From Sphagnum compactum (lineage: Eukaryota; Bryophyta; Sphagnopsida; Sphagnales): DNA of 64,000 bases. The DNA lies in the NCBI GenBank assembly GCA_965153455.1, contig OZ234493.1, forward strand, positions 26,588,213-26,652,212. Reading direction: 5' to 3'. Below the pieces are notes generated by a model that was not told where the DNA came from, searched no databases, and saw only the letters and a program-made list of their open reading frames with translations. A program made the translations under genes and the position numbers. Of the stretch, positions 13,570 through 27,299 are shown one piece after another. Every line of letters begins with the position of its first letter. The stretch's first letter is position 1.

Positions 13570-16000
13570 TCTGTCCACCTACCTTCGCATTACATAGGGA
13601 CTTTTTGAATGGTCAAAATTGAACCATATTTCCATAATTCCCTAACATAGTTTTTTTTTTCCTCAAATTTAATTTTTTTTCTAGAGGTATATATATTTGG
13701 AATATGTAGGTGGACTCCTATTAATATGAAATTTATTGCTTTTGATACATCAACTTTATTTCCACTGAACCCATGGTACGAAAAAAATTCAAAATTTTGA
13801 CATTGTAGAATGGACTTTTGTGGACTCTTGTTTTTCAAAAAGTGACCCACCTTAGAGTGCATATATATACACACTCTATATGTTACTTATTAGTTGCATA
13901 ATAGTTGCATTATATATATATATAGTTTTTTATTTGAGTTCATTAGAAGAAAATATGGTTTTCAAAACTAAAATATGCAATTGATTTTCATATAAATGTG
14001 ACACATGTAAACTCACTATATGTCAATATTAATCCCCTTTTTATATACTCCTACAATTCATTGTGGAGTTCATTGAGTCAAAACACATTGTGTGCAAAGA
14101 AATATTTTATTATTTCACATATCACCATGACTAGCAAAAGTAGCATAAATCGGTTGGGAAGTTCATACTAAATTTATGTAAAAATTTTTGTGGCCCCATA
14201 AATTTGAGAACAAATTATTTTAGGAAGATAGAAAGGGTTAGTTTCCATAGCCTTGGATACATGTTAGAACCTATATATGAAAACAAAAGCCTGGAATTTG
14301 TTCTACAAATATGGAAATTTAAGCCCATTTTGCCATGGAATTAATTTTGTATAGGTCAGGCATGTATTTTCTAGGTTGGAAAAATCTTCCAAAAGTTTCC
14401 CACCACAACACCAGTTGCACTTAAGTATTCACGACATCTTTAATACAATTATCCTAGTCACCAATGCAACTGTAGGTATATGCGATGTTGTATATTTTGT
14501 AGTATAGTAGAGGTAGTAACTATCCATTTGTATGGATGAAGTTGGCAGCATTTGCAACATAGTTGCACAGGCAACCAATTTCTATTGAAATTTTAATTGT
14601 AGTTGCACAAACAACCATTCCAAGTTGCATGCGACAAATAGTTGCATCTAGTTGCAAACATAGAAGTTGCAAATGACAAGACTTCCTCTAATGGTTATAA
14701 TTATAGAAGACTCTTATTTAAATTTAAGATATGAACATTAAATTGTTTTTCATATTGCAATAAGGTTATTCTTACATTAATGTGCAAACATCATTTCACA
14801 TTCGGCATCTATCAAAATATAGCCCAACTTTTGAATAGAAACAAGGTGAACCGATCGGATATTTGCTAGCAATAGTTTTAACAAGTTTAAGTTTAAATTA
14901 AATATGTAGACAAAGTGCATACCATTCAAAGGGACCATGGATATCCAAAAAATGTTCATATGAGCTATATTTTCCAACATTGAATTTTAATACCTACAAT
15001 TGTATTATTGGGACAAGATGTTTGTCATTGTTTATGCAATGGACTTATGTAATGTGTTTCATTATACAAAATTATCATTGCCAATTTTAGTAGGCACAAA
15101 ATAATATTATCCATAAATGGACATTAGTTGTAAAATAATTCCATCAACCAATTGATAAATTCTAATTTAAAACTACACTAATTGAATTCTAGTTGTAACA
15201 TAATATCATTGCAAGATAGTATAATTCAAAATCGCTTAGTTGCAATGGATGTGAACAAATTTCATTAATTGATGGATGATTGAAATATTGTGCAATATTA
15301 CATTTTTTCATGGCATTTGTGTGAGAATCTAACATGGATAACTGGTGGTAAAATAGTTGTTAACAAGTTGCAAAAGACACAAAAAAACTTCATCCATCAA
15401 TGAATGAATGAAAAACCACGTTGGCATTCCATTTGTTTGTGGGCATTTGTATGAGAAGTCGATAACCAATTACATGTAGATGCATTTGAGTTACATTTAT
15501 ATTTAATAATATATGTAACTATATACAATCTTAAGGTGTTTTTATCACCCTATTATTATCTAATCTTCTAATATATACATATTAAAGCCACCCTATATAA
15601 ATTATAATCCATTATTTCATATTATTACATACGGATTATATTATAATTAAATTGATTGTTTGAATAAAATGTACCCTATTTTTTAACTAATTAACTTATG
15701 ATTTTTACCCAACAACCAATATATTGCACCCTATATTTTCACTCACATATTTTTTAACTTTTTTATTTATTTACTAATGTCCCCCTTGGGAATTAAATGG
15801 GTATGTAAACATATAGGTAGGTAGATAGGCCTAGGCTACCTACCTATTTTCCTATTATTACCCAAATTTTTATAAAAGGTGACATAACCTAACATGTGAC
15901 AAAACCTAACAGGCATGATGAAATATAACAACTGACAAGTCAACATGTGGTTAGTTGACAAGTTGTTGACAAAACAAGTAATCTACCTAGGTAATGTAGT
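13570..16000. other. AT-rich intergenic desert with TTGCAACTA words
   Basis: AGTTGCA and its relatives cluster at 14.41-14.67 kb and around 15.3 kb. AGGT/ACCT words begin at 15.8 kb. No gene was seen. Confidence 0.55.
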
Positions 16001-16019
16001 TTACCTACCTACTTACTTA

Positions 16020-16235
16020 CCTAGGTAAGTAGCCTAGGTTTACCTACCTACATATTTAGTTATTACCTAAGTTAGGTAGGTAGCATAATTTTACATACCT
16101 ACTTATGTAGTTACTACCGAGGTTAAGTAGGTAGCCTAGGTCTACCTACTTAAATATTTAGTTATTACTTAGGTTAAGTAGGTAGCCTATGTCTACCTAC
16201 CTAGGTTAAGTAGGCAAGTATGTAGGTAGCCTAGG
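16020..16235. repeat. 51-bp tandem repeat with palindromic core
   Basis: The word TAGCCTAGG or its variants starts at 16030, 16081, 16132 and 16183, an exact 51-base period. Each unit holds an imperfect palindrome AGTAGGTAGCCTAGGTCTACC centred on CCTAGG (here shown with one offset base), flanked by an AT stretch (ATATTTAGTTATTAC). The surrounding 15790-16260 is rich in AGGT and ACCT words on both strands. Confidence 0.85.
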
Positions 16236-16517
16236 CCTATCTACCCACCTAGGCCCAAGTCTTCCAACACTACTAGAATTCCTATTTTTTTTATTAGAAA
16301 TTTTGGTAAAAAAAGACCCATTTTGGACAAGCATAAAAAAAACCTCCCAATCATTTTGAACAAGTAGTTTTGAACTTGTCCATTGTGATTGGGCCATGTA
16401 CTTTTTGACCAAGCTTGAGTTGGCATTTTTTACTAGTCATTTCGACTAGTACTTTTGACTAATCAATATAACAATCAAATGATTTTTGAACTTGTCAAAC
16501 ACCATTTTGACTAAGCA

Positions 16518-16672
16518 AATGTCATGTGGCATTTAAACAATGGCCACCCAAGTTAAGCCACATGGCATCTAAGTATTGGCCACCTAGGCTATGCCACATG
16601 GCATTTAAACATTGGCCAACTAAACTATGCCACGTTGCATTTAAACATTGGCCACTAGACTATGCCACACGG
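16518..16672. repeat. 36-bp tandem repeat
   Basis: The word GGCATTTAAAC (one copy GGCATCTAAGT, one TGCATTTAAAC) starts at 16528, 16564, 16600 and 16636, an exact 36-base period. Units contain GCCACATGGC and ATTGGCCA. Confidence 0.85.
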
Positions 16673-17649
16673 ATAGAACCTAAATAACCTAGGTTAGACT
16701 AAAATTAGATACCTACTCCTAAGGTCCCTATGTTTAAAAACCTACAACCTAAACTCTTAGGCCTAGGTTTAAAAGCTATAACTATCAACTAGGTATCGAA
16801 GCCTAAAGTAGGATAGGGCAACTTAAGCTATGACCTTTACTAGGCTTAAATGTACACCACCTAAATTAAGCCTACACCTATATGACTTAGGTAGGAAAAT
16901 CCTATTTCCTTTTAAATTTGGCCTTTAAGGTTGAACCTTTTCAATTGGTTCATCCCAAGTGGCCTTCCTTTTTTAAATATTTCTTATGTCTTGAATGCTT
17001 ATGGTGCAGCTATTTATATTGCTCATCATTTGGAAAATGATGACAAAGAATATGGGACAAACTTTTGGGAGGGAGAAACATTTTCATGTCCACATAACAC
17101 TAGAACCTTTTAGTTGACAGAACATTATTTCTAAATAACTATGTAAAATACATAAATTAAGTAAATAAATAAATAAAGAGGTAAGTAAATATGTATGTTA
17201 ATTAAGTTAAATAAAAATTAGTAATAGTTAATTTCTAGTTATTTAGTTATAATTAATAATTGTAGCCATATTACAAATCCTTGAATTATATAAAATATCA
17301 AAATAGTTATAATGTACTATATTGTTGATTGATAATTACAAGCAAATTATAACTAATTTTTTTTTGACCTAATTCATTATATATTATTAACAATGTATTT
17401 GTAATAATTAATAATTAATAATTTAATTACACATTCATTAGTGTATTTTAGGTAAATAACTAGTTAGCCAACTAATAATTTATCATAGGTGTATAAATGA
17501 CCTACCCTAGCGTATATAATTAGGTTGCCTATAGGCTTTTATATAGGTAAATATGTGGAGTATAGGTAGGGTATGTATAAATGAATACATTTACATATAA
17601 GTTAATTATATTTAGGTTATTGATCCACATACTTACATAACATAAGTTA

Positions 17650-19640
17650 AATAGGTGGCTAATTTAATCTAGGAAAAATTAACTATGGCAAAACTAATGA
17701 TTGGTAAAATAATGTTTAAATCAATCACAACTAAAGTAATTATGGAAAAATTAATGATTATTAAACTAGGAATGGCTAAACCAACCAAAAATTAAAAATA
17801 TTTATGCAAAAATAACCATGACTAAACTAATTATTTTTTAATTAACCATATCAAAATAAATGTGGTGAAACTAACCATGAATAAAGTAAATAAAGCCAAG
17901 TTAACCAATGAATAAATATGGTTAAACTAACCATAAGTAAAGTAAATGTGGTCAAACTAACCAATGAATAAATATTTTATGACTAAACTATAAATGATTG
18001 AATTAACCATGCATAAAATAAATATGACCAAACTAACTAAAGAATAAATAATTTATGGTTAAACCAACCATGGTTAACTAACCATGAACAAAATTAATAC
18101 GGTTAAACAAACCAATGAATAAATATTTTATGGCTAAAACAACTATGCATAAATTAATTATGGCTAAAATAAAGATGAATGAAATAATTATGGCTAAAAT
18201 CAAAATGATTTAACTATTTATGGCAAATTAACCATGGCTAAACTAAAAATGGTTAAACTAACCATGAGTAAATAAATTTGGCTAAACTAATTACTAATAA
18301 AGTTAATATGGTTAAACTAGCTAATGAATATATATTTTATGGCAAAAGCAATTATGCAAAAATGAATTCTGGTTAAAATAAACATTAATGAACTAATTAT
18401 GACAAAATTAACCATGGTTAAATTAGAAATGATTAAACTAACGATGAGTAAAAAAATTTGGCTACTAGTTAAATTGGTTAAATTAATTAGTAAATAAATA
18501 TTTTATGGCAAAACCAACTATGCAAAAATTAATTATGGCTGAAATAAATATGAATGAAATAATTATGGATAAAATCAAAATGGTGAAATTATTATTATTT
18601 ATGGCAAAATTAAACATGGTTAAACTAATCATGAGTAAATAAATTTGGCTAAACTAATTATTAATATGGCTAAACTGACTAAAGAATAAATATTTTCTGG
18701 CAAAACCAATTATGTAAAAGTTAATTATGACTAAAATAAACATGAATGAAATAATCATGGCTAAAATAAAAATGACTAAAATAATTATGGCAAAATTAAA
18801 TATGCTTAAACTAGAAATGGTTAAACTAACCATGAACAAATAAATTTGGCTAGACTAATGATTAATAAAGTTAATATGGCTAAAATAACTAATGAAGAAA
18901 TATTTTATGGCAAAACTAATTATGCAAAAATTAATTTTTATTAAAATAAACATGAATGAAATAATTATGGCTAAAAATAATTTTTTAAAAATAATTATGG
19001 CAAAACCAACCATGGTTAAACTATTAACCATGAATAAAATGAATTTGGCTAAAATAAACATGAATGAAATAATTATGGCTAAAATAAAAGTCTTAAAATA
19101 ATTATGGCAAAACCAACCATGTCTAGATTAACAACAGTTTTAAATTAATTTTGGGTCTATTGATTATGGTTAAATTTATTAGGGTAAAATAATAATATTT
19201 TAAAAATAAATATAGTTGATTTAGTTATCCCTATAGTAACCATGGTTAAATTCAATATTGCAAAACCAACAATGGCCCAACTAGTAATGGTTGAATTAAT
19301 TATGTTAAACTAATTTGGTTAAACTTACTAAGGCTAAACCAACTATTGTTAAATTGACCATGGTTAAACTATTTGTAATTCTTAAATTACTTATGGCTAA
19401 ACTAGCCATAATTAAACTAAATGAATCATAGTTAAAGTAAATATGGCTAAACTAACCATGGTTAAAACATATACAACTAAACCAACTATGGTTAATTGAA
19501 ATGATTAAATTGACCATGGTTGGATTAATTATGGTTAGTTTTAATTTTAATTAATTTTTTCATAAGTAATTGAACCATAATTAATTTCAATATAGTCAAA
19601 TTAACCATAGTTAAATAAATCATATATAATTATTTTAATC
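17650..19640. repeat. AT-rich degenerate satellite with higher-order period
   Basis: About 2 kb built from words such as ATGGCTAAAATAA, AACCATGGTTAAACTAA and AATAAATATTTTATGGC. The word TATTTTATGGC (with variants) recurs near 18124, 18333, 18498, 18691 and 18901, giving a higher-order unit of roughly 165-210 bases. Hydrophobic open frames inside it on the - strand are shadows of the repeat, not genes. Confidence 0.85.
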
Positions 19641-19649
19641 AAAATTAAT

Positions 19650-22600
19650 TTGGTCTTCATTCATTTAATTATGATTAGCTAACTTTTACATTTTCCAACT
19701 TTTTCTAATTGATCAAACATAGTCAAAATGTTAAATGTAGTCCCAAGATACCTAACTAATATTAGAATTTATAGGTTAAATTAACATGAAAGGGTGGACC
19801 AAGTCATGTAGGTTAAGTTATGTTACCACCTAGCTACTTGTTTTTTTATAACTTGCTTAAACCTATTTACTATCTACCTACTTAAATGTTTTTTTGGTAA
19901 TAATATAAAAAATGATTTAAATTTAAGTAATAATTCTACTTGTTAAATGGTCCACTGTCTATTAGTCAAAATGACCAGTCAAATGTTTCTTATTCTATTC
20001 ATTAAAAAGCCATCCCATTCATAATGACAAGCCCAAATTGATTTGTCTAGATTGATAGGGTGGTCTTTTCAATGCTTGTCATTTTGGATATGTTTTAATT
20101 AGATTTTCCAATTAAAAAATACTTGTTTTTGTAGTAGTGTTAGTTGATAACAGGATTGGCCTTTGTAAATAGATGCAATGTCATTGTCCTTTGCAACTAG
20201 GTGGGTGAAATGACATGGATTTAACAACTCATAAGTCTAAAGTTGCATATGTGATTTGCAACTAATATTTAGTTGATGCAAAACCCAAAATGTGTTGTAA
20301 ATAAATAATTCAACACTAACTTTACATGCCTAATCATTTATCATGGAAAGATATACTTGAGTTTTATGTGTAAGCAATTGCATACTTTTTAATTACCATA
20401 GCATGTGATTAACATGTTGCCATTAATTAAACTATTTTTTAATTTTCCAAATTAAAAAAAAGTATTACCTCATTATATGAAAATTTCAAAAACCTAGTCA
20501 AAACAAAAAAATTGTCACTTTTTCACATTAAATTGAACCCTAGTCTTTACATTTAAATGTTTAATAGTCTAACCATTTAGACACATTATGCATCTCCAAG
20601 TACATGACATGAAGGAATCTTTTGATTAAAATATTTCTTACATGTCAAAAACTCCAAAACTAAAAATCCACTTGCTAAAATAAAACATTAAAATATATGA
20701 ATTATTTAGCATGAAACTACCAAATATGATAGGGGGCCATGATACCCCTGGAAAATCACCAACATGGGAAATAAAATAAAGATGTGTTTAAAAAAGGAAG
20801 GTTCTAAAGTTTCAACACATCAAAAGATGAAGTTTGACACCTTGACAAAAGGGAGATTATGCTTCAAAGTAGGTTATAATTGTAAAAATGATTTTTATTT
20901 ATGTTAGCAATATTTGTGTGCCATAAATTGAACTTAACATAACAAACTATGATGCCATGCCCTTACCTTGGGCTAATAACCAAGGTTGTTTGACAAGACA
21001 AAGAAAATCAGTGAAAGGAAGTTGAAGGCCCATTAGCCGAAGCAAATGAGACAATGATCTCAAAACAATGGGAAGTATGAAGTCAAAAGCACTTGTAAGA
21101 TGCTTTTCAAACATGTATCCCATTTTGGAAATTTAAAATTTTGTTTAAATTACATTAAACATTTTCTTTATTTGTTTTGGCCCCTCAAGGTCTAAATTTT
21201 CAAATGTTCAACGTGATGTTTGAAAGGCTGAAATTGTCAAAGTTGAATGATCTTAATGTCATTGAAAACATTTCAATGAAATGTACAACATATTGGGTAG
21301 ACATGCTTGAAACAAAGTTTTTCTCCTGGACAATTACAAACATTGAAAAGGCAATTAAACATTTGTTGTTGAAAAAATCTTGACCATTCATAACACAATT
21401 TGGAGAAACAAATCATGTCTGAATCAAGTGTGACCCAAAATGATGTTTCATACAAAATTGAACTGGACGTTCCACATAAACCAAGGATGGGCATTTATAA
21501 AACCTTAGTCATGCATTGCAATTTGGGGTGGTTTTAGGAGGTCAAAAGGTCCAAGGAATATAGAGGGTGTTGATTCTTAGCTAGATCCTAAAATTTTAGT
21601 TGATTGATTAATTAGGTTAAAATAGACAATGAAAATTTGAGTTTTCCATCATATGGTGCAATTGGTTTGTATTTGGAACAACATTGTTTAATATTGAAAT
21701 TTTCATTGCATGAAGGAATAATGTTGGTAGAATTGTTCTAAATTTCCCTAGGTTGTTCCCATAATTAAAATTTGTTTGAAGAGTTTTAAAGTTCTTTGTT
21801 TTTTGGTCACACAAGATCTTAAAATGGTGTTGGAAAATGATTGACAATGTTATATGTAAAATGGTCTTGCATATCCTAATTTGTTATGTTTCCTTAAAGT
21901 TAAAAGGCTCCAAAATTTTAACACCAAAATGTTTCAATTTCAAGAAGTAATAGATATTGGGAATTCATAATTTCAATGAGGTTTAGTTCATGGAGAGTTA
22001 CAAAGTATATTATGCATGGAATGATTCATTTCATAAATGCCAATGTCACTTATGAGTTTATGATGAATATTCATGGATTTAGTTTTAGTTTAAACTGCAT
22101 TAAATATTCACTTTATTTGTTTTGTGTAGTTAATTTGATTAAGGAACGGATGCAAACCTTATGTTGTTTTACCACCTAACACTTAATTTTGTCACTTGTA
22201 CTTAATTGGGAAAAGTTTTAAAACATGTCATTTCATAAAATCCAAAAAAATCCAAATCAACACTTAACAATGACACCACTACTAAATTGCATACAAACAC
22301 ATCAATGTAAATATTGTTTCATTTATTACTTTGTTTAGGTAGGAATGAAATACAAGACAAATTAAATACACATTTCAATATGTGGAAGACCATGTTTTTA
22401 CATGTTGAAATCATTTGATTGCAAACTTGGATTGTGGATTCTACATATATGTTGAAAAACTTAAGAATAAATATATCAAGCGTAAAATGGTAGATGTGGA
22501 TGTAATTCTTCCAAAACCACTCCACATTTATTGTAACAACATTTGCATTACAAATATACATTCATTCACAACTTTGCACTAATTCTAAACACACATTTAT

Positions 22601-23050
22601 TTGCAATCCATCAATACACTAAATTCATAATTTTTTTAATAACCACAATCTGTAATCAAAAATATGATGTCAGAACTACAAAACAAAATTACAATTCATA
22701 TTCATGAGATTTAAGACCATAAATGATTCACACATCAAAATGAATATGGAAATTAATGGAGAAGTCTGTACTTTCCATGTTTACTGAAAACTTCAACAAA
22801 ATTACTGCAAAATCCATGTTCTACGGAAATGCAATCAAATAGCAAATCAAATCTATAGTAATCAACACCAGAATCTGTAGTTTCTCTACAAAATACTTAC
22901 ATTTATACTCATACTCCGAAACATGTGTATCTACGAATGTCCTCAACTTCCCCAAAACTCCCACTCTTGGGCAATCCCCAAGTCACCATCAACATGAATA
23001 AGGAAACAAAACTCAACAAAAATTGAAATTTCAAACCCCCAATTATCCAA
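19650..23050. other. AT-rich intergenic desert and possible 3' LTR of the gypsy element
   Basis: Mostly featureless. The right end (about 22.75-23.1 kb) may be the LTR next to the candidate polypurine tract. Open frames of up to 80 codons are not recognisable. Confidence 0.45.
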
Positions 23051-23299
23051 TGGCCTATTCCTATCTGTTATGCCTTGTAAGCCCTAAAAACTATGTAATT
23101 TGCCTATTTCTTTAACATTACCCCCCTTTTACTTTGGATCCCGTCCTTGAAATCCATGTGGAATAGTAGAAAAATGAAATGTAGTCACTATATCACATCT
23201 TATGCTTTTAGTTATTTAGCTACAGCTTATGTACTTTCATTTTGTACAACAACCTATGTTTTTGCACTTGCTTTTGATTCTATAATTCTGACCTCCTCT

Positions 23300-25720
23300 T
23301 CCATTGACTTATTATGAGGTTCCACTTTTGGTGGTTGCATTTGTGAATGTTTTGCCTCTTCTATTATAATGGTCTTCATTTGTTCTTATTCTTAGCCTTG
23401 ATTCATTTGTGGTTCTTTATCTACTTGACCTCCTCCTTTAGTTGTCAGTAGTTCTTTAACCTGCACCTCCTTTTGAGCCATTTCATTGGGCCTTGCTTCA
23501 TTCTCCTCATCTTGGCCCGATGCCTTCATGTTTGTTGCATGGCTTTCACATATAACATCTGGAAAGGTTTTATGATATACCTTCAACTTGTACTTGTACA
23601 TTCTCTCATCAGTTAAATGTTGGGCCAGATTTTTTCCAATTCCTTAGAAAAATATTCCTTTGCAAATTCCCACCATTCCTTAGACTCTGCATCAGAAACC
23701 CTCATTTTGTTCTTAGTTCTCATGAGAGTATAATACTGCAACATCTAGTCATAATTTTCTAATCTTTTCTTCACATAGACTGAATCTAGACTTTTCTTCT
23801 TGTCATTTGCACTCTCTAGTTGTGCTTGCACATGTTGCAGATTCCTCTGATGATCTTTATTTTTCTCCACCAGCTTTTCTATCTTTGCCTTTAGTGTTTT
23901 TTTTTCTAATTTCTTTAGAATTGAACAGAGAAACGCTCTTCAAGTTTATTGATTCTAGATCTGTCAATACATTTTCCTTGTCCTTCTTCTCTTTAGTTAA
24001 TGCCTCTACTTAACTACTCAAGGCCTCCTTTTGTTGTTTGTAATTAAACAATGTTTCAATCCATTTTCTTTTTATAGTTTCCCAGACTTCAGCCATCTTC
24101 TTCAACTCCTTCAATTCTTCAGTTTGGGATTTCATCAACCATGTTTTCTCCATGAGCTCTTCATCCTATTCTTTCATTTTTAGTATTAGCGTTTTGATTT
24201 TTTACTCATTCTTTGTCCTCTACTCCCTCCAAATTTTTATATTGTGCTTATATTCTTTTTGGAAGTCCCTCTCCTTCTTTAATTCCTCCTACAATGTTGG
24301 CTTCTCTTTATCCTTTGTGGCTAATCTGTTCTTCAGACTACTCACTTCTACATTCAAGTTCCCCATATTTAAACTCACAATAGCCATGGTTTGAAACAAT
24401 TCAACTGCTTTACCAGCTTGCATCACCTTTGTAGCTACCTCTTCCATAGATCTTGGTGTATTTGTTTGTGTTGTGGGATTTTTAGATCCCTCTCCAGAAG
24501 ATCCCAACTCCTATACTATTCAACTCCCTAGCCCAAATTCAAATGGCTATCCTTCTACAAATCCTAATCTACTAGCCGGTACCTATATCTTTGGTGGTCT
24601 AAATACTACTAAAGGAGGTTTTGTTTCCATCCTCTCCTTTTGTAGTTCACTAGCCTATAGACCTCCTTGTGTCTGTTGTTTTTGTTGTTGTTATTGCTAC
24701 TATTACAAATTTTATGGACTTCCACTCTGTCCATCCAGTCTTCATATACTCCTCAACCTTTGGAGACTTGGTATCACTCTCCATCTTGATCTTTTGCCTT
24801 TGTTTTCTCCTTTGTCTATCCTATGGAGATGACATTTGTGGTGTATCATAACTTTGCTTACTTGCATGTATTAATGTTGGCATTGCAAATGGTGCCATTC
24901 TCCCTCTCATCATTTTCTGAGGTGCCCTTGTCTCTATGCTCTCCTGCTCTTTTTTGACCAATGATTTTGAGGCTTTAGCTTCTTGAATTTTGTTCTTCCT
25001 CTTTAGAACATTTTTTGGAGATTCTAATGCAACTTTTCTTCTATTCTCCAATGCTACCTACATTTCCTCTAGTCTGGTTCTCTTGATCTTGGTCTGTGGA
25101 TTTTGTCGATTGTTCTTTTGTTGAAAAAAAAATACTTAAAAATCTTTATTAGGACCAAGGTTGATTGACATATGTCCTTCTTGTCCCCCTTATTCTCCTT
25201 GACATATTTGTACCATCGATCCAATTTATTGCACAAATTGTTGAACATAATTTGTGCCCAATCTACCTTCTTCCTTTTCTATGCTTTTAGAAGTGTGATG
25301 GCATTTTTATTGTTAAAGTAAGTCACCTTCTTTCTCTAATAGATCACATATATAATTGCAGGGTATTTCATCGAGTATGGCAAACCCAAACTCTTCACAT
25401 TCCACGATCTCCAGTAGAATTCATGGGTTCAACTTTACAATTCTGTAGGGCTTAGAATATTATTGTCTTATTAACTTGCCCTTTCAAGTTTTCTACATAC
25501 CCCTCTGCACAAACTCTAAAGACATCTGCAATCAACTGCTTACTAATCACATAGACCTTGTATTTATAGCCAAAAATAGATATATGTGTTCTTGATTATA
25601 AAGGTGCTCAAAAATTCCAGCATTATATCTGGAATCAGTGCTCCCCACTTCATAAAAAACAGAGTAATAAGCCCTACCTTATCAACCCATAATTTTAAAG
25701 TAATTATAGTAAAGTATTTT
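23300..25720 (-). pseudogene. Extra reading frame downstream of integrase, coiled-coil rich, unknown function
   Basis: Continuing past integrase on the - strand, a long protein-like stretch can be followed with scattered stops: a globular start (LITLFFMKWGALIPDIMLEF, then KYKVYVISKQLIADVF and CAEGYVENLKGQV), then a Lys/Glu-rich segment, DTKSPKVEEYMKTGWTEWKS, a Pro/Ser/Thr patch (MGSSGEGSKN), and heptad-like Lys/Glu/Leu runs from about 24.35 to 23.75 kb. It ends near 23.3 kb before the candidate polypurine tract. Plant gypsy lineages sometimes carry an additional ORF in this place (for example the env-like ORF of Athila elements); whether this is homologous is not known. No transmembrane segment is evident. 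Confidence 0.55.
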
Positions 25721-25789
25721 ACTTATTATTTATTACTATTTATACAAAATTAATAAATAATATACAACATAAATTTTCAAATGAATTAA

Positions 25790-26560
25790 TTATTTCTTTG
25801 ATTGCAACTGGCAATTAACACTATGTACTTTATGGGCATCAATGGATGTAATCCATACACTAATTGATATGGTGTGTACCTTGTTGTTACTTTCTATGTA
25901 ATTATATATGAAAATAACATTGTTGATAGACGCTCATCCTAATCTGTTTTATTCTCACTAACTAACTTGGTCAAGAAAGTCCCGAGTATTTTGTTAGTAG
26001 ATTCAACCTGCCCATTCCCTTGAGGACAATAGGTTGTAGAGCTCACATGTTTCAACAAAAAATGATCTATCAAATGCTTGATAACATCATTAATGAAATG
26101 AACCCTTAATCTATGACTATAGTTAAAGGACATCCAAACTTGGTTAATATGCACTCATATAGAAATTTCGTTGTTACTGTTGCAATATTGGTCCTTAATG
26201 CTCTTGCTTCCACCCACTTGGTAGCATAATTTATGGCTACAAGAATGTATTTATTTTTAATATATCTACCTACTAGTTTAATTGGCCCCACAAAATCAAG
26301 TCCCCATTTCATAAATGGTTTATTTGAAAGACTTGTGACTAGTTTTGCAAGACTTTGAGTCGTTAATCCTCCTGTTCGTTGGCATGCATCACAATATTTG
26401 CAGTAATCATTCACATCTCTGTACAAAATTGGCCACTAATATCTCGCATCCAATATCTTCCTCTACATGATTTCAGTTGCAAAATGACCCTCTTGATGGT
26501 CTTTCATGTAGTTCTATCATCACCATCTGTGCTCCTATAATTGTCAAACATTTTTGCATT
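25790..26560 (-). pseudogene. Integrase remnant (HHCC and DDE core)
   Basis: On the - strand the order is GHFATE with a zinc-binding His, [12 protein letters not shown] (the two Cys of HHCC), WGLDFVGPI with the first catalytic Asp, PLTIVID with the second Asp, and after a break STTYCPQGNGQVESTNKILG with the catalytic Glu. A frameshifted continuation (WDERLST, TPYQLVYG) matches the integrase C-terminal side. Two overlapping open pieces (26426-26106 and 26154-25939) are in different frames, so the gene is broken. Confidence 0.85.
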
Positions 26561-26899
26561 TTGTTGTATTGGCCCATTCTGTATAATTCACCATTCTTCA
26601 ATGTGAAAGGTTCTGCTTTCTTGATCAGTCTCTATTTTTGTTGTACCAATAATGTTCACTTAATCTGCCCTCTTCTCAAAAAATCTTTTACATCATTTAG
26701 CCATTAAGGCTTCATGTAAAATAGACTTGCATTTGTGGTTTGATCAAGCACACTTGTAGGTTCTATCATGTCTGGTAGTCTTAACAATGCATCTGCAACT
26801 ACATGAGTTTTGTTTAGCTTATACACTATTAATGAAGTCGTATTCTAAAAACAATAACAACCACCTAGCTACTCTCCTTGAAACCTATGGTTTGTTGAT

Positions 26900-27143
26900 A
26901 AGATATACTAATGCCATATGATCTACATATAATACAAATTTATTGCCCAGTAGATAATGTTTGAACTTGTGCAAAGCAAAAACCATTGCTAAAGCCTTTT
27001 TTCTGTTGTATATAATTTTGTTCTGCTCTATTCAGAAGTCTAGAAGCATACACCACCGGTTGATCACTCTTCCCTATCAAATTTTGAGACAACATAACTC
27101 TTATAGCTAGTAATGATGCATCTATATGAACATGAACCTCCAC
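26900..27143 (-). pseudogene. RNase H remnant
   Basis: The - strand open piece starts VHVHIDASLLAIRVMLSQ and continues to PVVYASRLLNRAEQNY, the first strands of Ty3/gypsy RNase H, including the catalytic Asp of the DAS motif. The frame shifts after QQKK and only fragments follow. Confidence 0.75.
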
Positions 27144-27299
27144 CTGTTAGTTTGGTGATATCAATATCGGTGCTTCAATATACTTTTGTTTGATCAACTC
27201 CCAAGCCTTTTGACACTCCTCTGTCCAAAGAATAGTCTTTGTTTTTCTGGTCAGTTTAGTTATAGGTGCCATAATAGCATCAATTTTTTTTATGAAACA

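Noticed and set aside
18654-19101. Hydrophobic membrane-like ORFs on the - strand and Lys/Ile/Met-rich ORF on the + strand
   Set aside because: They are translations of the AT-rich repeat words; both strands are open because the words lack stops.
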